Assembly (NCBI RefSeq): GCF_026340305.1
Contig: NZ_JAPEPI010000001.1
Coordinates: forward strand, 4,154,001-4,218,000
Source of the DNA: Streptomyces sp. NBC_01381
Lineage (GTDB): Bacteria; Actinomycetota; Actinomycetes; Streptomycetales; Streptomycetaceae
DNA length: 64,000 nt
Direction of reading: 5' to 3'
Shown: piece after piece, positions 1 through 7,963 of the stretch
Layout: each line of letters begins with the position of its first letter
Numbering within the stretch: position 1 is the stretch's first letter
Position numbers and translations under genes: made by a program
The notes under the pieces: generated by a model
What the model saw: only the letters and a program-made list of their open reading frames with translations
Databases searched by the model: none
What the model was told of the DNA's origin: nothing

Positions 1-323
1 AGCAGCGCGGCGATGACGAGGGTGAACACATGCAGGCTCGGCAGCAGCCAGTGGTGCACGGCCACCATGAACCCGATGCCGCCGAGCCAGCCGTCGAGCG
101 CGGCCCGGCGGCCCGTGCCCGCCGAGCGGGCGAGCAGGATCCACGGCACGAGTGCGACGTAGGCGAACCACCACAGAGAGGGAGCGGGGAAGGCGAGGGC
201 CGGCAGTGCGCCGACGAGCACGGCTACGGCGCCGCGCCACCGGGCCGAAGCGAGCAGCTCCCTGCCCGCGGGGGGCGTCAGCCGGGCCCGCCACCCGTTC
301 CGGTCGTCGCCGACTGCCTCCAT
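1..323 (-). CDS. lnt: Apolipoprotein N-acyltransferase, N-terminal part (runs off the left edge)
   Basis: Only the first ~107 codons are in the window. The protein starts at an ATG (321-323) preceded by a GAGGAGG ribosome site six bases upstream. After a ~30-residue basic cytoplasmic stretch come hydrophobic segments: one includes the LPALAFPAPSLWWFAYVALV stretch and another GWLGGIGFMVAVHHWLLPSL. This is the typical start of Lnt, whose N-terminal membrane helices precede a nitrilase-like catalytic domain, not visible here. Lnt transfers a third acyl chain to the N-terminal cysteine of lipoproteins at the membrane; Streptomyces genomes usually carry two homologues. The family call rests on the N-terminal pattern only. 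Confidence 0.72.
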   Translation of the reverse strand, partial: MEAVGDDRNGWRARLTPPAGRELLASARWRGAVAVLVGALPALAFPAPSLWWFAYVALVPWILLARSAGTGRRAALDGWLGGIGFMVAVHHWLLPSLHVFTLVIAAL

Positions 324-455
324 GCAGCGCCTCCTCGGTCCTCGACGCCCGGTCGTGCTCCCAGTGTGCGCGCCCGGGACGATCTAGGACAGGGGGCCGG
401 TGCGGGCGGCGCCGCCGTGTCTGCCGGCCCGCCTCTGTAGGCCCGTTTCGTCGAC

Positions 456-947
456 TCAGCCGGCGGCGGAGCTCTGGTCGTGCCGTACGGGGCTCTGCCG
501 CCACTTCTCCTCGACGACCACCTGCCGCAGCCGCCAGCCGGTGTGCGTCCGCAGTGCCGCGAACGCGTACCGCCCGCCGCACACGAAGTCGGGCGCCGTG
601 GACGCCGCCCCGTCGTCCCGCGCGAACCGCATGGGGTTCACATAGTCGGCCTGTACGTGGGCCGTGTCGCCGGTGTCCTGGTCCAGGGTCTCGAACCGGA
701 GTCTGCGGTTCACGATCAGATGCTGGCGCATCGGGAAGAGCCGCATCGTGTCGGAAAGCCATCCGGCGATGTCGTCGGCGCCTCCCTCGATGCCGCCCGC
801 CGAGCGGTAGTCCGCACGGCCGTCCGGAGCGAAGAGATTCCGGTAGGCGTCCCAGTCGCCGTCGTCGACGGTGACCGCGTACTCGGTGATCAGGGTATCG
901 ATGGCCAACCGGTCGAGCACGGCCGCGAGTTCCACACGCTGCGTCAT
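456..947 (-). CDS. SnoaL-like / NTF2-fold protein
   Basis: A 163-residue protein. Near the N-terminus it has the signature of SnoaL-like proteins: an LIxEYAxxVDDGDWDAYRNLF helix, then FAPDGRADY and an IAGWLSD helix. The second half has QHLIVNRRL and a YVNPMRF strand, as expected for the cone-shaped alpha+beta barrel. Such proteins are small-molecule isomerases, hydroxylases or binding proteins; no substrate can be inferred. The start is the ATG at 945-947, just before the conserved domain; an upstream GTG (963-965) would add six residues, and neither has a clear ribosome site. It stands alone. Confidence 0.8.
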   Translation of the reverse strand: MTQRVELAAVLDRLAIDTLITEYAVTVDDGDWDAYRNLFAPDGRADYRSAGGIEGGADDIAGWLSDTMRLFPMRQHLIVNRRLRFETLDQDTGDTAHVQADYVNPMRFARDDGAASTAPDFVCGGRYAFAALRTHTGWRLRQVVVEEKWRQSPVRHDQSSAAG

Positions 948-1099
948 CGGCTCAGTGTTGGGCACCGGGGGTGCGCAGCCAAGGGGCATGCAGGGACGAA
1001 CCCTGGGGTTCACGGTGTCACCCGTCGTACGATGCACGGCAGTCGACCGCGCGGAGTACTGCGCAGGGGCGCGCGGAGGATCCGGGCAGGGGAGGTTCG

Positions 1100-1210
1100 G
1101 TGAACAACGAGAAGCGCATCGCGGCATACGAACGGCAGAGCGGCCGCAAGGAATTGACGGGCCGCCAGAAGCGCCGCATCGCGAAGAAGGAACGACAGGG
1201 CAAGGGCTAG
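1100..1210 (+). CDS. 36-residue highly basic small protein
   Basis: A tiny gene starting at GTG 1100 with a GGGGAGG ribosome site a few bases upstream and ending at TAG 1208-1210. About 40% of residues are Lys/Arg, and the C-terminus has the pattern TGRQKRRIAKKERQGKG. The good ribosome site, the coding-like third-position GC and the terminator-like repeat right after it argue for a real gene. Function unknown; binding to nucleic acid would fit the charge, but that is inference. Confidence 0.6.
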   Translation: MNNEKRIAAYERQSGRKELTGRQKRRIAKKERQGKG

Positions 1211-1218
1211 GCGGTACC

Positions 1219-1283
1219 GCGCCCCGTAAGGGGCGCGGGGCTGTGCCATGTGCGGCTCCGCCGCGTGGGCACGACCAGCCCCC
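1219..1283. repeat. Dispersed intergenic palindromic repeat, copy 1
   Basis: It begins with a stem GCGCCCC-GTAA-GGGGCGC (1219-1236) and continues with a GC-rich tail containing GTGCGGCTCCGCCGC and GACCAGCCCCCA. Near-identical or related copies lie at 22862-22927 (reverse orientation), 35925-35970 (reverse) and 56642-56750. Here it follows the small gene at 1100-1210 directly and probably also ends its transcript. Confidence 0.75.
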
Positions 1284-1346
1284 ACCGGCCCGCAGATTCA
1301 TCACCTTGGTGCCAACTCGGCCGCCGGATCACGCCCGGCGTGGCGG

Positions 1347-1526
1347 CTACGCCGCTTTCACGACCTCTTCGCGCACCGCTGTCGCCCACTCGGTCACCAA
1401 CTGCTCGTACTCCCGCCGCTGTTCGGGCGACAGACGGCCGTCGGCGCGCAGCCACAGGCCGCGGATCCGCTCGTTCAGCTCCGCGGCAGAGCGCACGGAA
1501 CCAGAGGGCTGAGGGCTTAAGGGCAT
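1347..1526 (-). CDS. 59-residue conserved small acidic protein
   Basis: Starts at ATG 1524-1526 and ends at TAG 1347-1349. After a short Ser/Pro-rich head it is one amphipathic helical stretch with AAELNERIRGLWLRADGRL and SPEQRREYEQLVTEWATAV. Coding bias is good and the pattern is that of many small Streptomyces proteins of unknown function. It faces away from the TauE/SafE gene downstream. No function assigned. Confidence 0.6.
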   Translation of the reverse strand: MPLSPQPSGSVRSAAELNERIRGLWLRADGRLSPEQRREYEQLVTEWATAVREEVVKAA

Positions 1527-1676
1527 GTGGTCAAGCCTAGGGGATAGCTACGACAATCGGAACTGTCCGCTACTGGGCAGATCCTCCAAGTGAGCGTCGA
1601 GGGGCTGGTGTTGGGTCTTGCGCGCGGGGAGGCTGTGACGGATCACTCAATGGATCACTGAACGGGGGAGCCGTCT

Positions 1677-2409
1677 GTGGTGAGCGGTTGGACGGCCGAT
1701 CTCCTCCTCGGCGGCATCGTCCTCCTGGGCGCGTCGGTGCAGTGGCTCACCGGCATGGGGTTCGCGCTCGTCGCGGTGCCCGCCCTGATGCTGATACTCG
1801 GACCGGCCGAGGGCGTGGTCCTCGCGAACTGCGCCGGCTGTGCGATCAGCGTGGTCGGTCTTGCGGGCGCCTGGCGGCAGGTGCGCCCCTCCGCGATGGT
1901 CCCGCTGGTGGTGGCGGCGGTGTGCACCGTCCCCGCCGGCACATGGGCAGCCCGGCGGCTGCCCGAGCCCGTCCTGCTCGCCGGCATGGGCGCCCTGGTG
2001 AGCGTGGCGGTGCTGCTGGTGATGCGGGGCGTCCAGCTGCCCGCCCTGCGCGGCAGGAAGGGGGCCGTCGCCGCGGGTGCGGCGGGGGGGATTCATGAAC
2101 GCGTCGGCGGGCGTGGGCGGCCCGCCGGTCTCGCTCTACGCGGTCAACGCCGGCTGGACGGTACGGGAGTTCGTGCCGAACGCGCAGTTCTACGGAGTCG
2201 TGGTCAACGCCTTCTCCGTCGCGGCCAACGGAGTGCCTCGCCTCGCCGCACCGGTGTGGGGCCTGGCCGTGGCCGCGATGGCGGCGGGCGCCGTGATCGG
2301 CAGGGCGATCGCCGCCCGTGTCCCGGAGCGCCAGGCCCGCAGGCTCGTGCTGCTGCTCGCACTCGGCGGCGGGATCACGACGCTCGCCAAGGGGCTCTGG
2401 GGGCTGTGA
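1677..2409 (+). pseudogene. TauE/SafE-family membrane permease, interrupted by a +1 frameshift in a G7 run
   Basis: Frame one (from GTG 1677, with GGGGGAG upstream) gives helices typical of TauE/SafE sulfite/anion exporters: QWLTGMGFALVAVPALMLI, then VVLANCAGCAISVVGLAGAW. At the seven-G run 2084-2090 this frame is lost, and the adjacent frame continues the family without a gap: GGFMNASAGVGGPPVSLY, a hallmark of the second repeat, ending KGLWGL at TGA 2407-2409. Removing one G restores about 243 codons. It is therefore either a recent phase-variation-like or inactivating insertion, or a homopolymer sequence error. Confidence 0.8.
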
Positions 2410-2487
2410 CCTGCTGCCGCGCGGCATCGTCACGCGTAGGCGGTGCTGATGCCGGCGAGCACAACGAAGGCACCGCAAGGCCCTGCC

Positions 2488-2622
2488 TCACCCGGCCGAT
2501 TCCCCCGCGTGCGGGCTGAGCGTGCCGGCGCCGACGAGGATGAACAGGAGGATGCCGAGCAGGATGCGGTAGTAGACGAACGGCATGAAGGACTTCGTCG
2601 TAATGAACTTCATGAACCAGTT
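2488..2622 (-). pseudogene. Displaced 3' end of uppP (undecaprenyl-diphosphatase), C-terminal 44 codons
   Basis: Encodes the last transmembrane hairpin of UppP, from WFMKFITTKSFMPFV to LSPHAGESAG and a TGA at 2488. It matches the 3' end of the intact uppP at 20036-20911. Over the last 94 bases the two copies align without gaps at about 80% identity by eye; over the next 38 bases (2582-2619) they are identical; then they diverge completely. No upstream uppP sequence is present. This is the remnant left when an element integrated into uppP and replaced the gene's 3' end with its own. Confidence 0.88.
2582..2619. repeat. Left attachment-site repeat (attL core)
   Basis: A 38-bp sequence identical to 20130-20167, both in the same orientation within uppP codons for the FMKFITTKSFMP segment. 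The left flank is diverged uppP sequence and the right flank is unrelated island sequence. Confidence 0.82.
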
Positions 2623-2690
2623 CAAGTCGAGGTTCTGAGCGGCTCTGACCTGCTGTTTCCACCACTCACAAGATTGAATGGGAGAGCAGC

Positions 2691-2718
2691 GGGAGATGGC
2701 ACTTTCCAGTGCTCTCCC
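2691..2718. terminator. Hairpin just inside attL
   Basis: GGGAGATGGCACT-TTCC-AGTGCTCTCCC forms an imperfect stem-loop between the attL core and the recombinase remnant. It may end the remnant's transcript. The GGGAGA words resemble those near the right end (19940-19968), so it could instead belong to an integrase arm region. Confidence 0.4.
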
Positions 2719-2774
2719 TCGCCAGCCACGAAACCGCAGCCACCTAGTTTGCAGCGAATCGGCAATCTCCGGCT

Positions 2775-2998
2775 CCATGGTTAGGGGAACGTGCGAGACC
2801 TTCCACGCCGGCGACCTCGTGGCCCATGCGGGTCTCCACGGCTATGCGACTGTGTCGATCTTCGTCCAGCCACTCCTTGCCGCCGTGACGAAGCAGGTAC
2901 GGGCGCTTCCCGGCGTACGCGGTCGCGGGGACCTCCGGAAGGGGACGGCGGGAGGTGACCAGCTGGGGCTGGTTCAGGCGGACCCTCGTGAACTCCTC
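2775..2998 (-). pseudogene. Tyrosine recombinase (integrase) C-terminal remnant beside attL
   Basis: Reverse-strand reading gives ~70 residues with FTRVRLNQPQLVTSRRPLP, then RPYLLRHGGKEWLDED and TRMGHEVAGVEGL. The LRHxxKxWLDED box and the RMGH-VxGVxG box match the Arg/His catalytic boxes of Streptomyces integrases. The tyrosine that normally follows (the YSNVT region) is missing, replaced by out-of-frame sequence, and nothing of the N-terminal half is recognisable upstream. Its position, 150 bp from the 38-bp repeat, is where the integrase of such elements normally lies. It is inactive as it stands. Confidence 0.68.
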
Positions 2999-3334
2999 GG
3001 AGGCCGGTCAACCGCACGAGACCAGCTGCCAGTAGTAGCTGACGCCGACGCCGCCCCGACCGTCCCTGACCTGCTGTGCGATGTCCTCGCCCTTGAGGTC
3101 GGACTGCAGAGCATGGGGGTGGCACGCGAAGTATCAGCATCCATTTGCGCTAGCCCCCTGGGTGTGCCCTTAAATGATTACGTGATGGTCCGATGTGCGT
3201 GGGCCGCATTTGGCCTGGTCAGCCAAGCGTTCCTGAGGTTCGTTCTAGAGCGCGAGCACCAACGACGACAGGTCGTCCGCTCGGCATGTGCCGGGTCTGG
3301 TCGGCCCCGCGGAGCGCTCCCGGAGAATGGAGCC

Positions 3335-4290
3335 ATGGAACGACTGATCGACTTCTCGCGCGGCCGGCAGATGCTGGCGGCGGCTGCGGCCGTCGCCTCG
3401 TCGTCGACCTGGAATGGATCGACCGATGGGACCAGGGCGGAGAGAAGTGCCCCGGCTGCGGCCTGACGTGCGAGCACGACGACGCGCCCCGGGTGACGGT
3501 CGATCCCGACGACCCGGCGCTCGACAACGACCGGGTTGCGACCGTCTCCTGGTACCACACGAGCACGCAGCCGGACTGGCCGACTAGGGACTTCGATCCG
3601 GCCGCCGTCCTCACGCCCAAGACCCGCATGATGATGGGCGGCGACGAGCCTGTCGCCGCCTGGGCCGCACGCCAGCGGGCGAAGGCGCTCCACATCGGCA
3701 CGTACGAGGCCGCGGTCCACAACATGCTCAGGCGGATCCGCGACCAAGCCAACTGGGGCAACCAATTCTATCTGTACCGAGTCCGTCTGAATCCGTCCGT
3801 CGTGGTTCGCGAGGGCTGGCTCATCGATCCCAGCGACTTCGTCGGCGACGTCGTCCTCGACGAGGTCTGCCCTCCGGGCGTCGACGTCGCCCGCTACCTC
3901 AACTACCACGAGGACCCCGGCGGGCTCTCCCTGGCGCTGGGGCGGGAAGCGATCGCCGGCGTTCAGCAGGTCCCAGTTCCGCTCCCGGATGCCTGGGACG
4001 CTGACTGGGTGAGAGAGGCAGTCGCGGCCCTTGAGACCGCTTCCGACGCCCCCGTCCCGGCAACCGGCAAGCTGGCCCGCTTCATGCGGCCGGCCTCGCC
4101 GCGAGCTGTCCTGGGCCGTGAGCTCGCGGCGGAGCTGGCTGGCCGTCTGCCGGTCAACCTCCGGGATCAGTTCAAGTCGACCGCAGCGTTCACCGAGGGC
4201 GACGATCCAGCTCGGTGGGCGCGTCGGACCAGCGCCCTGCTCGACCTGATCGGGAATCCAACGCGCGTGCTGTCGGCGCTGCAAGGCTGA
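3335..4290 (+). CDS. Uncharacterised ~315-residue protein, apparent N-terminal frameshift
   Basis: A GGAG-preceded ATG at 3335 opens with MERLIDFSRGRQML, but this frame soon loses sense. The adjacent frame then carries the main body from about 3390: RLVVDLEWIDRWDQGGEKCP, a CPGCGLTC cysteine pair, ALHIGTYEAAVHNMLRRI, FYLYRVRL and YLNYHEDPGGLSLALGREAI, ending at TGA 4290. The order (HxGT-like motif, YRV strand, later acidic segment) faintly recalls ADP-ribosyltransferase/RES-type folds, a weak analogy only. Without a shift the reading frame is open from ATG 3193. It is the first sizeable gene of the island. Function unknown. Confidence 0.5.
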
Positions 4291-4408
4291 GCATCGACAG
4301 GTCTGAGTGGGTGTTAAGTCCGATCTTCCTCGGTTCGTGATCGCTCGATCGTGGTACTGATCGCGGTCCGGACCGCCTCGTGGGCATGTCCATGTTGAGA
4401 TGTGGGGC

Positions 4409-5220
4409 GTGAAGAGAGAGCCGTACCTCAGCGACTTATCCGACGAGCAGTGGGCGTTGATCGAGCCGATGATCACGGCCTGGAAGCAGGACCGGGTGGC
4501 GCGGTCGGCGACCGAGATCCTGGGTCCTGCGACCAGAGGGAAGTCGTGAACGCGATCTTCTACCAGAACCGGACAGGCCTCCAGTGGCGCTTGCTGTCGC
4601 ACGATCTACCGGCCTGGTCGGCGGTGTTCTACTACATCCGCCTGTGGCGCGAGGACAAGCTTGACCAGCGGATCCAGGACTCCTGCGCTGCCAGGTCCGC
4701 GAGAAGGCCCGCCGGTTAGAGGACCCGTCCCTCGTGATCATCGGCACCCAGTCCGTCCGCGTGGCCGACGGTGTCCCGAAGACCACGACGGGGCTGGACG
4801 CGAACAAGAAGGTGTCGGGGCGCAAGTGGGGACTGGCCCTGGACGTCCTGGGGCTGGTCATCGGTGTTGTCGTGCTGGCCGTCACCGCCCACAACAACAC
4901 CGCCGGCACCGCTCTGCTCGACCAGGCTGCCGAGCGGTGCGGCAACCGCCTGGAGAAGGCCCCTGGTGGACCAGGACTTCAAGGACGAGGTCATCATCCA
5001 CGGTGCCCTGCTGGACATCGACGTCGAGGTCGCCCGCCGCAACCCCGCTGGCCAGGGCAAAGGGTTCGTCCCGCAGCCCAAGCGGTGGGTGGTTGAGCAG
5101 GCGAACGGCACGCTGATGCTGCACCGGTGTCTGACCCGTGAGTATGACCACCGGCCCGACACCTCCGCCTCACGCGTCTACTGGGCCTCCACCGCGAACA
5201 TGACCCGCCGTCTCACGACA
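4409..5220 (+). pseudogene. IS5-type transposase remnant with several frameshifts
   Basis: Starts at GTG 4409 with KREPYLSDLSDEQWALIEP, the usual opening of Streptomyces IS5-group transposases. It then needs frame changes to keep the family pattern: REVVNAIFYQNRTGLQWRLL and LPAWSAVFYYIRLWREDKLD; later QSVRVADGVPKTTTGLDANK with KKVSGRKWGLALDVLGL; and finally PKRWVVEQANGTLMLHRCLT with EYDHRPDTSASRVYW. At least three shifts separate the pieces (near 4530, 4690 and 4965), so the element is dead. No terminal inverted repeats were recognised. Confidence 0.8.
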
Positions 5221-5337
5221 CCGGCGAATTTGACCGCCGGGGTCCTCAGGGTTCGTTTCAGGTCAGCCGTGAGAGTTGTGATCGGGGTGCCGTCAACGAA
5301 CTGCGAGCCAGCTGGCCAGCCGCCGTACCGACCGCGC

Positions 5338-5553
5338 TCACGGGCGGACACATTGGCCCTCGATGGGCTTCTCCCGGAGGCACTCGCGCTCGGACTCGGG
5401 CATGTCGACGAAGTTCGGGAACAGGGCGGGGCTACGCCTGGAAGGGGCGTAGACACCCATGAGTGGGTCGGTGAGTAGTTCGAACTCGATGTCGTGGTGC
5501 AGTTCCTCGGCGATAGTGAGGAGTTCGGAGGCTCTGCGCCCGAGGCGCTTCAT
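5338..5553 (-). pseudogene. Serine recombinase (resolvase/invertase) domain fragment
   Basis: 71 residues starting MKRLGRRASELLTIAEEL and including FELLTDPLMGVYAP and ESERECLREKPIEGQ. These match the middle of the serine recombinase catalytic domain, where LDRLGR, the LLTGPLxGxYDP loop and the ESERExIREKTxEG helix occur in that order. The catalytic serine region and the DNA-binding C-terminus are absent. It is a fragment left after the neighbouring IS insertion or a deletion. Confidence 0.68.
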
Positions 5554-5574
5554 GCGGATGCGCAGCCGTCTTGC

Positions 5575-6936
5575 TCAAGGGCAGGGGTGAGGGCGAGACC
5601 ATTCGCTGTCGGTGAGGGTCGCGCCCTTAAAGATGGACGGTCCCAGTGGCCCGGTGGAGTCAGGCCCGTCGCCAACTTCACCCCAGGCGCCACCGTAGCC
5701 GAACCATCCTTGGGTGCGGGCGTTCTTCAAATGATGATAGGTCGCCCAACCATGGCCGCGGCCAGCGATGTCAGAGACCAAACCTTGGGCTTCGGGGATA
5801 GGGTAGGAGCCTGCTCGCGGGTAGGTTGCGTGACTTCCCAGCGCACTGTAGGCCAGGGGATGTCCATGGTGTTTGCCAGCCCGCTTCCAAGGCACGGTGC
5901 AGTATGTGTTGTGCCGGTAGTACGCCACGATGACAGCACGGTTGTGTCGGTCGAGTTTGACACTGATCCGCTCCCAGTCGCCTTCGTGGTCGAAGATATT
6001 CGTTGGACCGGGCGCCTCATTGAACGGATAGAAGAACCAGTAGGTGAGGTAGTTCCGCGGAGAGTACTCGTAGTAGACGGGGGAACTGGTGCCCTGGCCA
6101 GCACGGAGCCGGTTCGGGAAGTTCAGGAAGAACCCCTCACGCAGAGGCACTCCTCCTTTTCCGCCGTCTCGGGGACGGGTCAGGTCATTGCTGCGGTGCT
6201 GAGCGCCATGGCGGATGCAGAGGCGGTTGGAGATCTGATGCCGGTAGCCACCACTACCGAGCCGACTGGCGTTGACCTCCGTGCGGGCAGCCACGGTGTC
6301 GTCGGGGCACCCCTGGTCCCGGGCCCATGACAGGGAAGACTGGGCGACAAAGGAACCAGCGCTCATAGGCGTGTGCCTCTCGCCGGGAGCGAGATAAATG
6401 AATGGTGCATACCGTTCCACCGGAGAGAGGTGGCTTGCTGCGGTCGCTAGGGGCGTGGCCGATGAGGTCGCCAGTGATGCTGTGGCCTCAGCGCTTACTG
6501 GAGGACTAGACGCAGCTGAGGTCGGCGCTGGTGCATTCTCTGGGCAGAACCATCCGTTCTGGACGTAGCCGTCCTGGTTGACGTCGCCCCAAGCGTGGCC
6601 GCGGACCCACTCGCCATTGTGGGCGCTGGTGTCCTGGATCGTGAACGTCTGTGCCGGTCCTCCCGTCTGAGGGCCGTAGAGGGTACCGATCACTCGCCCG
6701 CCCGGAGCGTCGCGGACGGTCAGGTCAGCGGCGCACACCGTCCAGCGCATACCGATGTCCGCAGCGGTGGCCGACAGCCGTGGTCCGCTCGCGGAGGCGG
6801 TCGGGCCGGTCAGCCCAACCACCGTGCAAACGAAGGCAATTGCGGCACCAATGCGGGCCCCCGAACGGGGATGCCATCCCGACGCCCACTCGCGGCGTGC
6901 AAACCATGCGGTGTTACTGATGCGTTCGCCAAGCAC
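5575..6936 (-). CDS. Secreted protein with SH3-like domain and Vps62-like C-terminal domain
   Basis: 453 residues from GTG 6936 with AGAGG upstream. Residues ~25-50 form a signal peptide (IGAAIAFVCTVVGLTGPTAS). Next is an SH3b-like segment (CAADLTVRDAPGGRVIGTLY ... GYVQNGWFC) and a Ser/Ala/Thr-rich linker. The C-terminal ~280 residues carry the Vps62/DUF946 pattern: YAPFIYLAPGE, LTYWFFYPFNEAP, FDHEGDWERISVKLD, YYRHNT and ALGSHATYPRAGSY. The Vps62 domain occurs in secreted bacterial proteins of unknown role. The gene is intact although surrounded by wreckage. Extracellular location is a confident inference; function is not. Confidence 0.8.
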   Translation of the reverse strand: MLGERISNTAWFARREWASGWHPRSGARIGAAIAFVCTVVGLTGPTASASGPRLSATAADIGMRWTVCAADLTVRDAPGGRVIGTLYGPQTGGPAQTFTIQDTSAHNGEWVRGHAWGDVNQDGYVQNGWFCPENAPAPTSAASSPPVSAEATASLATSSATPLATAASHLSPVERYAPFIYLAPGERHTPMSAGSFVAQSSLSWARDQGCPDDTVAARTEVNASRLGSGGYRHQISNRLCIRHGAQHRSNDLTRPRDGGKGGVPLREGFFLNFPNRLRAGQGTSSPVYYEYSPRNYLTYWFFYPFNEAPGPTNIFDHEGDWERISVKLDRHNRAVIVAYYRHNTYCTVPWKRAGKHHGHPLAYSALGSHATYPRAGSYPIPEAQGLVSDIAGRGHGWATYHHLKNARTQGWFGYGGAWGEVGDGPDSTGPLGPSIFKGATLTDSEWSRPHPCP

Positions 6937-7467
6937 TACGAGCCTCTTTCTGAATGAATCGCACGTGGCAGCGTCCTGCGATCAGGAAGGGTTCCGAACC
7001 CTCAGCTTCGGGAAACACCCCCCATGCCCTGGCAGGACTTCAGCATCAGCAGCAGAGCCAGCAGATGCTCGTCGCAGTCCGTGGCACTGGCCGCCCACTC
7101 GCTCTCGTTCACGGGGCGAAGGGAATAGCAGATACAGCTCATGCGGTGATCAGTCGCTTGAACCGCGGACACGCGGTCCGCTCGATCGACGTCACAACCC
7201 ACCCCGGCCCAGACGAAACTCTGGCATCACCACTAACGACACTCGGTCGAACGGGTTACGGGCGGAGTACTGAGGGATTCAAGATCATTCCATGACCCCC
7301 TCTTGGGGCTCACCTCGGTCAACACCCGCACCACGGGCAGGAGCGGGCAATCCCAGGTCGGTAACGATCGGCCCGTGCTGAAAGGACCCCCAGTGCCTTC
7401 ATCCGCTACGTCACCGACAACCACCACGAAACAAACTCACAGGTCAACAGCCTGTCGAGCCAGAGGA
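6937..7467. other. ~530 bp without a convincing gene
   Basis: Lies between the divergent Vps62-like gene and the integrase fragment. Short open frames exist on both strands, but none has family-like sequence or a ribosome site. The right part probably contains eroded N-terminal integrase sequence, but I could not recognise it. Confidence 0.5.
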
Positions 7468-7596
7468 CTCAAGATAATCCAGCAGCAGGTTGGCCATGAG
7501 TGCGACAGCTCCCTGGCCATCTACACGCACGTCAGCGACGACTTCATGAGCACTTCCCTGCACAAGGCACTGGCCCCGGCGTTCGCCGGGGCCTGA
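7468..7596 (+). pseudogene. Tyrosine integrase C-terminal fragment with catalytic His and Tyr
   Basis: Encodes LKIIQQQVGHECDSSLAIYT followed by HVSDDFMSTSLHKALAP and a TGA at 7594-7596. This is the extreme C-terminus of a Streptomyces phage-type integrase, with the second catalytic histidine (VGHE) and the nucleophilic tyrosine (IYTHVSDD). No catalytic arginine box or N-terminal domain precedes it. It is followed 17 bp later by an XRE-type gene and then a zinc-ribbon gene, an order suggesting a former three-gene recombination module. Confidence 0.75.
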
Positions 7597-7613
7597 CGAG
7601 GAGGGATCCGGCG

Positions 7614-7963
7614 ATGGCCGCCAAGCTCGACTACCACTGGCACCTGCGCAAAGTCATGGCCGACCGCGGGATGTTCTCCACCACCGACCTCCTTCCGCCG
7701 CTGAAGGAACGCGGCATCACGCTGTCCACGAGCCAGGTCTACCGCTCGTCGTCGAGCGACCGGAGCGACTGAGCCTGAAGATCCTCATGGCCCTGCTCGA
7801 CATCCTCGACTGCACCATGGACGACCTCATCGAGCCCATCGCAGCGGCCGGGACCGTGAAGAAGCCGAAGAAGGCCGCCGTCGGCGGCGCGGCGCCCGAT
7901 GCGGAGGGACTCGGCGGACTGCGGCCAAAGCGAGCACGGATCAGGGGTGTTGACCGCTCATGA
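7614..7963 (+). pseudogene. XRE-type helix-turn-helix regulator, -1 frameshift near 7742
   Basis: Begins MAAKLDYHWHLRKVMADRGM with an FSTTDLLPPLKERGITLSTS helix-turn-helix and SQVYR, then falls out of frame around 7742. Restoring one base continues the domain as LVVERPERLSLKILMALLDI, followed by LDCTMDDLIEPI and a Lys/Ala-rich tail ending at TGA 7961-7963. The small XRE/Cro-like domain is intact apart from the lost base. Its stop overlaps the next start as ATGA (7960-7963), so it was translationally coupled to the zinc-ribbon gene. Confidence 0.72.

Noticed and set aside
6954..7295. 113-codon forward open frame
   Set aside because: Codon use is not coding-like and nothing resembles a known family; it may be eroded island DNA.
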